Source of the DNA: Arachis hypogaea
Lineage: Eukaryota > Streptophyta > Magnoliopsida > Fabales > Fabaceae
Direction of reading: 5' to 3'
Length of the DNA: 64,000 bases
Assembly: GCF_003086295.3 (NCBI RefSeq)
Contig: NC_092051.1
Location: forward strand, 18,347,940 to 18,411,939
This document shows, one piece after another, positions 35,637-48,400 of the stretch. How positions within the stretch are numbered: the first letter of the stretch is position 1; every line of letters begins with the position of its first letter. A model generated the notes under the pieces. The model worked only from the letters and a program-made list of their open reading frames with translations. It searched no databases and had not been told where the DNA came from. The position numbers were made by a program, and so were the translations under genes.

Positions 35637-38600
35637 ATGGGTGCGCCGAAGAAGAGCGGCGGCGGAGGCGGAGGCAGGGTTTCCGTCACAGAGGATTCCG
35701 ACGAACTGGTTCGTGTTCCGTTGCAGGCCATCCTCTTAGCTGATAGCTTCAACACCAAGTTCAGACCTATCACACTCGAATGCCCGAAGGTCCTCTTGCC
35801 TCTTGTCAATGTTCCGATGATCAATTACACCTTGACCTGGCTCGAATCCGCCGGCGTCGAAGACGTTTTCGTTTTCTGCTGCGCCCATTCCAAGCAAGTC
35901 ATCGACTATTTGGACAAATCCGGTTGGCTCTCTCAGCCTAATTTCTCCGTAACCACCATTGAATCGCACAATTCCGTCAGCGCCGGTGACGCCCTCCGCC
36001 TAATCTACGAGCGTAACGTGGTATCTATTACGTTTTTGCCCTTCCTTGCTATCCATTTGTTATTGTTCTTGTAGTGACCAGTGACACTTTTTCTTGGATA
36101 CTTTGTAAGATTCATGGAGACTTTATCCTCATCAGTGGTGATACTGTGAGCAACATGTCGCTTACTCAGGCACTTGCAGAGCACAAAGAAAGGAAGAAGA
36201 AGGATAGTAATGCCGTCATGACAATGGTTATCAAACGCTCAAAAACTAACCCCGCTATTCATCAGTCTCGGCTTGGTACCGATGAGCTTTTCATGGCCAT
36301 TAATCCGGATACCAAGCAGCTTTTGTATTATGAGGAGAGGACTGACCTTTCCAAAGGGATTATGCATCTTGACAAGTCATTTCTTGCTGATAACCCTTCC
36401 CTCACCTTGCACCATGACAAGCAGGTGAATTACATACTTTCTGAAGGAATTGGATTACTGGTGATTATGCTTATCGAAGTGTGTGAAACGAATTTTCGCT
36501 ACCGGATTAGCTGTAGTTAAGGAGTCTCTCAATTAATTCATTAATTAATTATCTACTGTGGTTACTGATGTTTGATTTATTATTACCTTGTTTGGTTATA
36601 TTTCTCAGTGATATATTTTCTGCAGGATTGTTACATTGACATCTGCTCGCCTGAAGTCCTTAGCCTGTTTACGGACAATTTTGATTACCAACATCTGCGG
36701 CGTCATTTTGTGAAGGGGTTGCTTGTTGATGATGTAATTTCTCTGCTGTGTGCTAAATTGAGTCGTGCTATTATTTATGAAGTTTTTCTTTAAGTCCTTA
36801 GTGGAAAGATAAAAGCTTTTCCCCATGAATTTCTTTCTTATTGTAAGAGAACAACCAAATTCCATCACTTATCTTCCCTCAAAGTTGATATGTTTGATGG
36901 ACACATAGTCTCTTGTTTTTTGCATTCTATAACGGATGCAATCCTTGCTTCAAAATTAACTGTGTATTGCTTTCAGATAATGGGGTACAAAATTTTCGTG
37001 CATGAAATCCACTCAAACTATGCTTCACGGATTGATAATTTCCGGAGCTATGACACTGTTAGCAGGGATATAATTCATAGATGGACATATCCAATGGTGC
37101 CAGATGTTATGAATTATGGCAACACAGCTACTAAACTTGAACGACAGGGAATGTATCGTGCTTCAGGTATGAATCAAAGTTTCTGTGTTTGCTGGTGAAG
37201 AATTTCATGCATACCTGATAATATTGCTGTTGCACTCTATTTAATATTTATTTTGATGAATTCATTTCTCCGTTTTCAGAAATATCACAATCACAATCCG
37301 CTGTTATTGGTCCCTTCACTGTTCTAGGATTTGGCACCAAAATTGGGAATAACACTATAATTTCGGATTCCGTTATTGGAAAAGGATGTAAAATTGGATC
37401 AAACGTTCAGATTAAAGGTTGCTACATATGGGACCATGTCACCATAGAAGATGGCTGTAAACTTAACCATGCTATTGTTTGTAATGAGGTGACTTTGAAG
37501 TCAGGAGCTGTTCTGGAACCTGGTGTTATTTTGTCATTCAAGGTTTGTATGGTTGTAGTATCTGTACCATTTCTTCAGTTGCCTGAATTCTGTCTTTCAT
37601 GTTTGTCATATGTTTGTGCATGTTTCAACACTGGTTGTGCTCAAACACAATAGTATGTGATTTGTCTGTCACTCATTTCAAGATTGAAAGATTAGGACTT
37701 TATTTTTTATCTTTTATTTATTATGTATACAGATCTGAACCGATCAGAAATTTTATGCTTCCAGGTTGTAGTTGGGCCAGAGTTTGTTGTCCCTCCTTAT
37801 TCATATGTATCACTATTACAACAGCCTGTTGAGGAAGACAGTGATGAGGAGCTTGAATATGCTGACAGTACTAGCGGTATTGCTTAATTTTTCATAAAAC
37901 ACTTTTATTTGACATGTTTTATCATGGGTCCTACTGTCACTGTTTGGCAGTCAATCTGATTACGATTATGATGTCTGCCTTAATACTGTCATTACTTCAG
38001 TAACAACTCTGAAAACAATTGTTTGTACCTAAGATATTGATGTTTTCAAACTAGTGCTGATTGATTGTTAAAAGCGTATTGTTACACTTGGTTCGAGAAG
38101 CTAATATTCCAGAATAATTTGATTGAATAATAAACTAACTATTCTTATTATTATAAAATGCTTTCATAAATTAAATGCGCATCTTAAACCTTTCAATTGC
38201 CAATTTTCTGAAAGCTTTAATAAGTTAAATGCACATTTTAAACCTTTCAATTGCCAATTTCTGGTACAGTCATCACAAGCAAAGTGGATAAGTCGGATGA
38301 AGAGGATGCATCTGAAGTACCAGAGGCACGTATTAGCTCTGTTTCAGAGGTTGGTTTCAGAAGGCTTCGCAATTTATGACTCATACATTATTTGCTGTTG
38401 TGCCAGATGCAATAATGCTTGATAGAATAACTCAATGTGGCTGAATTGCATGCTAGTATAGCTCTCTGCTGGATTACTTAATACACATGAAATAATGTGA
38501 ATAAAAAACCACTTAAGTATGAGTAATATCAAATCTATATGTTATGCTCCAAGCTGGTCATATATAAATTGTACTGAGGACCATCTATCTGGTGAAAATT

Positions 38601-38831
38601 TCTATATATTATCTTATCTCTCACAAAATGAAAGTCAATGAAAATGTCAGGCTGCCACATTATTCTAAATTATTTCTATCTTGCCTAGTTCACACAATTT
38701 GAGTTCCTTGTTCAAATGTTCCATAAGTTTGCATGTGGGAAGAAATGAAGCAACTTTTGCTGTATATCTGGCAGAAACAAAGTATACATTTTGTTTCATA
38801 CACTTCCAACATATTAGATTTCCACATAAAA

Positions 38832-38887
<56 letters not shown>

Positions 38888-41390
38888 TTGCAAGTCTTTT
38901 TAGATACCAAGATTGTTTGATATAATGTTTTATAGGACATGGAATTTATTGTCTCATTACACGTTCTTTTTATTGATCAGCTAGGTATGGGTGGGGTTGG
39001 TTACATTTGGCAAAAATGTGAAGGAAGCCAGGAAGAAGAGTGGAGGCATTCAGTGGCACCTATTCCTGCAGATAAAATTTCTGAGGCAATGAAAACCATG
39101 GAAGATGATCTGGAGTTAACTCATGATGGCAGTATTCTCCCACCTTCTGGAGAGCTGATACCTGATTCTAATGACTCAGATGAAGATAATGAAGACTCCA
39201 GGGATGATTTCTTTGAGAGAGAGGTACAAACTTGAAACTTCTTCAGATGCATGTTGTAGATTCAGATTTTAAAGTTTTCCATTTACTTTATTAATTGCAG
39301 GTTGAAGCGACATTCCTCAGGGCTGTGAATGAAAACATACAAGAAGACCACTTGATCTTAGAAGTTAACTCTTTGAAGTATGCATATAATTGTGGTTATG
39401 TATATTGTTCAAAGTTGAATGTAGATTGTAGGAGACCTATGCTTTGGAGTTATTTTTGCATGTTTCTTTTGCTTTCATTGTATGACTTTTTTGTTTCCTT
39501 CTTCCTAGTCTCTTGTTCATAAGTAACTTCCCCCTGCTTTCCTCTTTTACAGCCTCTTGATAATTTAACCTGTCGGTCTCTCAAATTTAAGTATTCGTTT
39601 TGTTGTATTTTTCTTGGCCGAAGTTGATCATTAGCTGATATGCATGAGAACTTTGAAATGAAGTGGGTTGACATCTTTTTGGTATTGCAATGAGTTTTTA
39701 TGTTTTAAAGCTTGTGGGAGGAATCAAAGGATAGGACTAAGTACTAGCGTGCATTTTGCTTGACCATACAACTGTAAACTGCTCTTATTTTAAATATTAT
39801 ATATGTCAAATAATTGGCACTCTATTTTTGTCTATAGGACATGATATCTTCATGGAATATATTTAGACGTTTTACCAATTGGATCTTTATGATTTTTATT
39901 TATTTTATTTTTTGACCACTAATGTTTGCAATATATGCATTAATTGTTTTATGGGCATCAACTTATACAAACACTGCCTTTCTCTGTGGCAGGTTGTCAT
40001 GCAATAAGCTGACTGCTGATTGTGCGGGAGCTGTGTTTTATGCTATGATGAAGTATGCGGTAGACACTCCCCATAGTTCACTTGGTGAGCCTTCCTTCCT
40101 TCTTTCTACATCTACCTGATCCTTTTAGACTTTTACTTTTTTTTTTTTTTTGCAAGTTGTTGCTTTCCTGTTAGGTCAAAATATTTCCAGTGTTTAGTTT
40201 AAGGATGTAAACTTGCTTGGAAAACTTGTTATCTTGCCCTGCTTAGAGATACCAGATACAAAATCTGCAGAATGATGGGATATAATGAATTAACTGGATT
40301 CTTCAGTTTGAATAGCGAATCAAATGTAAGGCAGGGCAATTGAAAGACTTAGGAGAACTAAGAAAATACTAGGTGGAATACTTAAGAAAAGATATTCTTT
40401 TTATTGAATCCCCACCACCCAAGCCCAACAGTATTGGTTGATCCAGAGTTGACTCCTCCTAGTGGGATAATGCTAGATGGTGCATGTCTGGCTTGACTAA
40501 TTTTACTTTTAGGACTCTGTTTTGTATTATTCTCAAAGGCTGCTTAATGTTTACTTGTTTGATTTATGAATTTCCCCAGATGGCTTGATGCAGAATGTTA
40601 ACGATGTTCTATCAAAATGGAAAAAGGCTCTTACATCCTATCTGACAGACATAGATGAGCAGGTGCCTATCTCATTACTTTCACATCTGTGTAGTGATTC
40701 ATGCTCATTTGTTGTGATTAATGGATATGCATTGCGTTATGCTTTTGTCAGCTTCAATAAGAATGCAGCCATTTAGCACATGCTGCCAAATTTGATTCCC
40801 AGTTCTTCATGTTCTGCCCTCTATTAATTTGTTTTTATTATTTAACTCCAGATTGAGATCATACTGAAATTTGAAGAAATTTGTTTAGAATCTGCTAGGG
40901 AGTTTGCTCCATTATTCACTAAGGTATGCTGCTCTTTCATGAGTTAGCCTTATTGATGTGCTTTCATCTGTCAGTATACTCATCATAAATATGCATTGAA
41001 CTATATTACATAGTTATGCACTGTACATTCTGTCTAAAGCCTTGAGTTAACAATGTTATGAAATGGATTCATATTTTTCACACTAGATTTGTTATCTCTT
41101 CGGACCCTACTATATTCTTATGAAATGGATTCATAAAATGTTTTCAGATTTTGCTCCACTTGTATAAGGAGGATATTATTGAAGAAGATGCTATTTTAAG
41201 TTGGGAAGATGAGAAGAGAGATGCAGATGAGGCAGATAAAGTATTTGTTAACAAGGCTCAAGAATTTATCCAAGTGAGTTTAAAACTAGGTCACGAATCA
41301 TGATACCTGTTTATCTTTTTACCATCCTGATGAGATGCATCAATATCTTATGTGCAGTGGCTAAAAGTGGCTGAAGAAGAAGATGAATAG
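35637..41390 (+). CDS. EIF2B5: Translation initiation factor eIF2B subunit epsilon
   Basis: Catalytic subunit of the eIF2B guanine-nucleotide exchange factor, which reloads eIF2 with GTP in the cytosol. Fourteen exons: 35637-36020, 36110-36424, 36626-36733, 36977-37166, 37280-37542, 37765-37876, 38270-38349, 38981-39223, 39301-39377, 39993-40084, 40580-40662, 40852-40923, 41148-41273, 41358-41390, giving 725 aa. Residues about 28-260 are the nucleotidyltransferase-like fold ([20 protein letters not shown]). About 335-430 is a left-handed beta helix of hexapeptide repeats ([20 protein letters not shown]). An acidic linker ([23 protein letters not shown]) leads to the C-terminal W2/eIF5C domain (about 570-725), which ends in the aromatic/acidic boxes LSWEDEKRD and [13 protein letters not shown]. 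The start ATG follows AAGAGG and precedes a glycine-rich tract. All junctions keep frame. Confidence 0.96.
38837..38887. repeat. (ATT)n microsatellite in eIF2B-epsilon intron 7
   Basis: About 17 perfect trinucleotide units between exons 7 and 8. Confidence 0.95.
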
Positions 41391-42134
41391 AAAGTATAGG
41401 AAGGATTTCGTGTGGCTAAAGATGCTCCGTATATGATAATGCCAGGTTTTTATTTTGTGACATGTTTTCGGCGCATATGATCTTGAGGATTTTAATCTAA
41501 TGAAGTTCAAATGCTTCAGAAGAATGTAACTCCTCAAGTCTCAAGTGTGTTGGATTCTGTGATTACTAATGTCAATTTTGTCCACACATGTTAATGAAAT
41601 TCTCAAATTGGAATTTTGAGACCTTGTTCTTAAAGAAAAAGAAGGGGGATGGTAGCCTGATCACTGTTGGACTAGGATTTTGAAAGACACGAGTTATCTA
41701 TAGTATTGTTATTAGTAAGGCTATTTGGTATTGAAATCTTTGTTAAAATGATATAATCAAGATTGAAATGTAAAATAGTAATTGCAAAACGCAAATAAAT
41801 TGTTCTGCATATTTTCCTTCTCTAGTCATCTTACGACAAATACAATAGATTCGTGTAGTTTATTATGTACTTTAATTTTCGTGTTGAATGTAGATAATTC
41901 AATTTTGGGTATTTGACCTGAATGTTAATACGGATTTTATTTCGAAGTCTAGTTCAAGTTTGGGTGTGTTTAAGCTCAATGATAGTATATGAGCTTTCAG
42001 TTTTGGAATTTTTATTTCTTTTTTTTTTTTTTTTTACTTTTGGTTGCCAATTTTGGGTGTTTTAGCTGAATGTTAATGAGGGAGGTTTCAGGGTTTCCTT
42101 TTTACTACTACAACAACAACAAAGCCTTGTCCCA

Positions 42135-43854
42135 CTAGGTGGGGTCGACTACATGAACTAAATGATGCCATTGTGCTTTGTCATATATCATGTCTACAGA
42201 GAGACTGTTTACATGTAGATCTCGTTTGACCACTTCATGGATGGTCTTCTTAGGTCTTCTTCTGCTTTTCGCCTCTTGTCCATCTTCCATCTCATTCACC
42301 TTCCTGACTGGGTGTTCTATCGGTCTTCTTCTCACATGTCCAAACAACCTGAGACGCGATTCAACCATCTTTTCCACAATGGGTGCTACTCTAACTCTTT
42401 CCCTTATATATTAGTTCTTTATTTTATCCAATCGCGTATGACCACTCATCCATCTCAACATCTTTATCTTTATCACACTTAACTTATGTTCGTGCTCCTC
42501 TTTGGCCGCCCAACACTCCGTACTATAAAGCATAGCCGATCTTATAGCGGTGCGATAGAATTTACCTTTAAATTTTAAAGGCATTTTTTTGTCGCATATA
42601 AAACCAAATGCACTCCGCCATTTTGACCAACCTGCTTGGATCCTATGATTTACATACTGTTTAATCTCTCCATTATCCTGTATGATGCACCCAAGATACT
42701 TAAAACTTTTAACTTTTCGTATGATGTTTTCTCCAATCTTCACTTCTATATTAGGGTTTTCCCTTCTCAAACTGAACTTGTATTCCATATATTCCGTCTT
42801 GCTACGACTTATGCGCAGACCATACACTTCTAGAGCTTCTCTCCATAAGTTCAACTTCTTATTTAGGTCTTCCCTTGACTCTCTTATAAGGATGATATCA
42901 TTGGCAAAAAGCATGCACCATGGCACAGGTTCTTGGATGTGCTCTGTGAGTACTTCCAAGACTAGTGTGGAAAGGTATAGACTTAAGGATAATCTCTGGT
43001 GTAATCTTATACAATTAGGAAATTTTTCTGTCACACCACCTTGAGTCTTTACACTAGTTGTGACCCCATCATACATGTCTTTAATTGCACGAATATATGC
43101 GATCCTTACTCTCTTCTTTTCTAAAATCTTCTATAAGACCTCCCTTGACATCCTATCATATGCTTTTTTCAAATCAATAAACACCATATGTAGATCCCTT
43201 TTATTACTACGATATCTCTTCATCATCCTTCTTAATAAGTATATCGCTTCAGTGGTAGATCTGTCTGACATAAATCCAAATTGATTCTCTGTTACTTGTC
43301 TCTTTTCTCAACCTCCGTTCTATCACCCGTTCCCATAGCTTCATGGTATGACTCATGAGTTTGATCCCTCTATAGTTTTCGCAACTTTGTATATCCCCCT
43401 TATTCTTGTAGATAGGTATCAAGGTATTCTTTTTCCACTCATCAGGCATCTTCTTTGACCTTAAAATCTCATTAAAAAGCTTGGTTAACCAGTTGATGCC
43501 TTTTCCTCCAAGGCCCTTCCAAACCTCAATCGGGATATTATCAGGTCCTACTGTCCTGCCATTTTTCATCTGCTTTAGAGCCTTTTTTACGTCGAAGTCT
43601 TGAATCATTCGATAGTAGTCAAAGTTTTGATCTTTTTCCCTTGTGCATAACCGACCAAGGCTCAGAAGAGTCTTCTGTCCCTCATTAAATAGCTCGTAGA
43701 AGTAGCTCTTCCACCTTTCATTAATCCTCTCCTCTTGAGCCAGCACCTCTTTATCCTTATCATTTATGCACTTAACCTGATTCAAATCTCTCGTTCTTCT
43801 TTCACGGCTCTTTGCGATTCTATATATACATTTTTCTCCTTCTTTCGTGCCCAA
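42135..43854 (-). pseudogene. RTE LINE reverse transcriptase and C-terminal region
   Basis: Pieces in different frames: 43854-43249 (fingers: MPDEWKKNTLIPIYKNKGDIQ, CENYRGIKL), 43076-42411 (palm and beyond: MLFANDIILI, SRSKTEYMEYKF, FKYLGCIIQDNG, WRSAFGFICDKK) and 42377-42135 (RLRLFGHVRRRP). The usual catalytic FADD box reads FAND, so one of the two metal-binding aspartates is lost. Frameshifts lie between the pieces. Confidence 0.85.
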
Positions 43855-44245
43855 AGACTGGTAGAGACCCTCAGATGCTCTTGTTCATGCTTCACTTACA
43901 GCCACTTTTGTCTCTTAGCCGCTTTATATTTTTCCCAGTTATCTGCGTTGCGGCATAAAGACCACTCTTTAAAGCACTCCCTTTTTATCTTTATCATTTT
44001 TGTACACTCGCATTCCACCACCAGGACTCCTTGTCTCTTGATCCTATTCCTTTAGATTCACCAAAGCTTTCTTTTGCTGTTCTTCTAATAACTTCTGCCA
44101 TCTCCCTCCACATCTCTTCCACGCTTCCATTCCTATACCACTTTGCCTCTTCTCCTACCCGTCTTACGAAGCTTCTTTATTCCTCACCTTTCATCCGCCA
44201 CCACCTCGTCCTTGAGTTCTTCATATGATGTCTTTTCCTCAACTT

Positions 44246-44917
44246 TTACTCAACGCGAAAATCCATGACGAGCACCCTATGTTGTGTTGTTAAACTCTTT
44301 CCCGGGATAATTTTACAACTAATGCAAAATTTTCGGTCGACTCTCCTCAACAAGAAAAAGTCGATTTGAGAGCTTGTCATGCCACTTTTATAGGTTATAA
44401 GATGTCCGTCTCTCTTTTTAAAACATGTATTTGCGATGAGAAGATCAAATGTTGAGGAAAAGTCCAAAATAGTTTTACCTTCGGCATTGATCACCCCGAA
44501 ACCATAGCCTCCGTGAATACTCCCATATCCAGTCACTTCTCTCCCAACATGGCCATTTAAATCTCCTCCTAAGAAAATCTTATCTCCCGAAGGTATGTCT
44601 TGAACGAAACTCTCTAGATCCTCCCAAAACCTTATCTTGTGTTGTTCGTCCGAACCCACTTGCGGTGCATAGGCGCTAATCACATGGAAATCACCTCCCT
44701 CCACCACAAGTTTGATAGAGATGATCCGATCTCCCACCCTCTTGACATCCACTACGTCATTCTTCCACTGCTTATCCACAATAATTCCAACCCCATTCCT
44801 ATTCCTCATATTTCCTGTATACCAAAGTTTGAAACCAGAAGTATCCAACTCCCTAGCCTTCGCACCAACCCATTGTGTTTCTTGTAAGCACATAATGTTA
44901 ATCTTCCTCCTTGTCAT
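44246..44917 (-). pseudogene. RTE LINE endonuclease domain
   Basis: About 223 codons: INIMCLQETQW at the start, DLNGHVGREVTG (catalytic Asp/Asn), SQIDFFLLRR and a final TTQHRVLV carrying the conserved His of the EEP endonuclease fold. It would nick target DNA for target-primed reverse transcription. The domain itself is nearly complete, but it is cut off from the RT by frameshifts. Confidence 0.85.
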
Positions 44918-45371
44918 GGTGTTCCACCACCTCCATGGACTTTCCTATTAGAGTGCCTATGTTCCATGTCCCAAATCTTAACATTCTATCGCTTTGACCT
45001 TTACCTTTTACTTTGTGAACTAGCTTATTTACCCTCGTCCGTTCACGAAAACGCGAGAACCCTTGCTCATTTAACACTACATGCGGGCACGATGCAGCGG
45101 CTCTTGCTCATTTGACACCGTACTCGAGCCATACAGCGTGTTGCTTCTAGGCAACGCCTAGCTTTAGCGCAATAATGTCTTTGATTCATGTCATGGGGAT
45201 TCGACTATATTTTTATGTTGGTTGTCGAAGACTTAACACAACCTTCCTCCTTTATCCGGGCTTAGGATCGGCTATGTACCACAAGTGTAACATAGACGGA
45301 GTTGGATTTTCTTTTTAATTAAAAAAAAAAAGAGGTTTCTTTTTGGTTGCCAATTTTGGGTGTATTTGAGT

Positions 45372-46830
45372 CAATGTTCTGAAAATCGGTTCGAACCGGT
45401 CGAACCGTGAACCGAACGGAAAGACGAATTGGTCAATCATCAAAACCGCAAAATCCAAAAACCGAAATTGAACTGGCGAACCGGTCGGTCGAATCGAACC
45501 GTGACCCGGCCGGTTTTTTGGATGGCAACAAAACGCTGCCGTTTTTTCCCTCTGAATCCCTAAATGTCCAAAATCCTGAGATCCCTAATTGCCTTCCCTT
45601 TTCTGCTTCAGTGCTTGTGCTTCTCAGTTCTCATTCATCGAGCAGGCTTCACTGAGCTGCTTCCAACGCCTCACTCAGTCACTGTCACACCGTCACACGG
45701 GTCGAGCCACCGTCGTCGAGCCACCGCAAAGCCGTCGAGAACTGAGAAGTGAGAACGCCTCACTCTCACACGGGTCGAGCCACCGCCGTCAAGCCATCGC
45801 AGCAGCCGTCGCGAACTGAGAAGGTGCCTTCGTTGTCTCCCACCGCCTCACCCTCACTCTCCCTATTGCATGTTCTGTTGAAGCCTTGAAGGTGCCTTCG
45901 CTGTCTTCCACTCTCCCTGTTTTATTTTTCTTTGAACTGTGTATTGTGAAACTGTGAACTGATTCAAGACTCAACTGATTGGAGGGAGCTAAACTGTACT
46001 GTGATTATTGATTAGTGATTACTGAAACTGAACTGTGATTCAACATGATGAACACCGAAACTGTGAACATTGAAATTTGTCTCCCTGTTTTATTTTTCTT
46101 TGAACTGTGTAGTGTGAAACTGTGAATTGATTCTGATCTTGCTAAAATGAACTGTGATTACTGATTAGTGATTACTGAAACTGAACTGTGATTCAACATG
46201 ATGAACACCGAAACTGTGAACTTTGGTTAATAATTGTTGTTTACTGATTAGTGATTAACTGATTACTGAAACTGAACTGATTTTGGTTTGTTTACTAAAC
46301 TGGATTTTGTTGTTTGTTGGATAATTGTGAATAATTTTAAATAATTTTGGATGTTGTTTGTTGTGCACTTGAGAGTTGAGATTATTGGGTTGGATTGTTG
46401 GTAATTGTTGTAGTAGTACATTTTATGTTGCACCACTTGCTTTTTCTGGTCCAAGTAGTGTAAATGAAGGTGATGATATCAATGACGCAAATCTGCAGCA
46501 AGTTATGGAGGATTTTGATGATTGATGACAAACTTGGATCATTTTGATGCTGCTATGTTATGTTTGATTGGTTGTTTTGTTTTTTGACTTTTGAATTTGT
46601 ATTTGAATGAGATTATAACATTCTGGTTTATGTAGTACTTTTAATTTGAATGATATTTTAAAATTTAAATTAGACTATAATTATATTTTCATGTGCTTAT
46701 TTATATTTTATTTATTATTTTATTATAAAACAGTGTTTTCGGTTCAACTACGGTCGAACCGATTGAACCTATGAACCAGTAAACCAGTATCTAGAGCGGT
46801 TCGATGACCGGTTCGGTTTTGAGAACCTTG
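45372..46830. mobile_element. hAT-type deletion derivative
   Basis: Terminal inverted repeats CAATGTTCTGAAAATCGGTTCG and the reverse complement of CGGTTTTGAGAACCTTG. The flanks ATTTGAGT (45364-45371) and ATTTGAGC (46831-46838) match at 7 of 8, an 8-bp duplication. The subterminal DNA is rich in GGTTCGAACCGGTCGAACC motifs. On the plus strand, 46437-46526 reads as an acidic C-terminus ending MEDFDD and a stop, like the tail of a hAT transposase. A tandem duplication of about 168 bp (from 45913 and from 46081; CTCCCTGTTTTATTTTTCTT…) lies inside. Confidence 0.8.
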
Positions 46831-47755
46831 ATTTGAGCTGAATGTTAATAAGGGAGGTTTCAGTTTTTATTTATTTTTTGGTTGCCAAATTTGGGTTTGC
46901 TTATGTTGAATGTTAATATGTGAGTTTATTTCGAAACCTAGCCCAATTTGGTTTTGTCTTGTGTTTTCTGTTTTTGTCTGGCATTTTGGGTGTGTTTTCT
47001 CTGAATGTATTAAGGGAGCATTCAGTTTTGGAACCAGTTTTTGTATATGATTTTGTTTTTATTTTTTAAAATTTCTTGGTTGCCAATTTTAGATGTGTTT
47101 GAGCTGAATGTTATTCTGAAGACTAGTTATGGGTCAAAAAAATGACTAGAAAAACGAATATCTCTTCGTAGAAGAATTTTAGTTCAACAACAGCAATAAT
47201 AATGCTAATAATTATCTTGAAATTTAATTTGAATACGCTCTGTGCATATATCTAATTATATAATTCAGTAAAAGTATACTTAACCCTGTTATTAATTGTA
47301 ATTTGTTATTTTATATTCACAATGAATCTCAATTAAATACAACATTAATTATCTTCTTATAATTAAATATATATCTTTTTATACGTCAGTAAAATCATGG
47401 TTTTCTTTTCTGGTTCGAAATCTTAGCAGCCCCTTTTTATGGCATAATGCAAGCAGCTTTACTGCACACTGAACCCATGAGGCAGGCAATTCTACACTTC
47501 TATGTAAAATCAACCTTAACATATATGTTTGCATAATAAACATTAATTAAATACTTAAACTACTCTCTTCAGGAGGATAGAAATGACACATTGCAAGTAT
47601 GCGGAAAGTGGCATTTTATGATTGGCATTCCCTTCCCTAATATATATATACCAATCCAACAAACAAAAGAGCAAGCAAACGAAGCCATTTTCAGTTGGTG
47701 ATGATGCTTGTTTTATTTCACTCTTTGGTTTGGAACAACCATTTTATATGGTTCA

Positions 47756-47997
47756 TCAGAAGTGAGGGGGTCCTGGAGGTCCACCAAACATTGGTCCACA
47801 ACAACTCTCCAAGAGACAGCAGCAGCACAGTAAGTATAAGCTGCCATCAAATACATACAACAATTTTAATTAAAGAGTTCACATTCTGAATCACATAGAT
47901 AGATAGATACTGACCAAGAGGATAGAAGGCTACATATACAATTGCAGAAACCGCCGCCAGCAGGAGGCCCTCCCGGTGGTCCCCAAGGTGGTGGCAT
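47756..47997 (-). CDS. 55-aa cysteine-rich, CYSTM-like membrane microprotein
   Basis: Two exons on the minus strand: 47997-47915 and 47840-47756. They are joined across a 74-bp AT-rich intron (donor gtcagt, acceptor gatggcag) and keep the frame (83 + 85 nt). The protein has a Pro/Gly-rich N-terminus (MPPPWGPPGGPP), then a short hydrophobic cysteine-rich core (CNCICSLLSSC, LYLLCCCCLLESCC) and a Pro/Gly tail ending PPGPPHF. This layout, P/G-rich then a C-terminal Cys-rich membrane segment, resembles the CYSTM class of tail-anchored stress peptides, but the exact family is inferred. A TATA-like TATAATA lies about 100 bases upstream of the ATG (minus strand, near 48094-48100). No other gene is close. 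The exons are too short to be noticed by ORF length alone. Confidence 0.7.
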
Positions 47998-48335
47998 ATT
48001 TCCTCTCCTTTTCTTTCCGTTCTTTACTTTCTCAATTCCTTTGTTGAATATAATGTCGTTACTTAGCTTGTAGTGTGAATGTATAACAGAGAGTATTATA
48101 AGAGGCAGAGAGAAGATTGGGTGATTAAGTTTCTTGCAGGAGTGACTAGTGACTGAAAGATGGCGTTGTTTCTATACTCTTATCAACACCAACTACCATT
48201 CGCTACCCCTCATCAGCTATATATTAATCAACTACCATTATTCTTTCTTCCCTTCAAACTAGACAACTCGACAACCGTTAGTTTAAATCCACAAATAATC
48301 TTCCTAAGATCACTGCAAAGACACTCAACAACAAT

Positions 48336-48341
<6 letters not shown>

Positions 48342-48394
<53 letters not shown>
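48342..48394. repeat. (TA)n microsatellite
   Basis: About 26 TA units. Confidence 0.95.

Positions 48395-48400
<6 letters not shown>

Larger units (their letters stand above)
42103..45310 (-). mobile_element. Decayed RTE-type LINE (non-LTR retrotransposon)
   Basis: On the minus strand it carries an apurinic-type endonuclease, then reverse transcriptase, then a C-terminal domain, and it ends with TTGTTGTTGTAGTAGTA near 42103, a short-repeat tail as in plant RTE elements. The endonuclease resembles the proteins often annotated as craniofacial development protein 2-like in plants, which are RTE products. Multiple stops and frameshifts make it non-functional. Confidence 0.85.
41391..47120 (+). 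repeat. Degenerate tandem-repeat tract interrupted by two mobile elements
   Basis: After the eIF2B-epsilon 3' UTR, a unit containing TTGGGTGT-TTGAGCTGAATGTTAAT, then GGGAGGTTTCAGTTTT, then TTTGGTTGCCAATTT recurs with divergence near 41900, 41960, 42040, 45345, 46835, 46890, 46980 and 47080. The spacing, after removing the insertions, is about 60-110 bases. A LINE (42103-45310) and a hAT derivative (45372-46830) sit inside it. No gene was recognised. Confidence 0.6.

Noticed and set aside
42100..45310. Plus-strand ORFs opposite the LINE
   Set aside because: These are shadows of the minus-strand endonuclease and RT frames, which carry all recognisable motifs.
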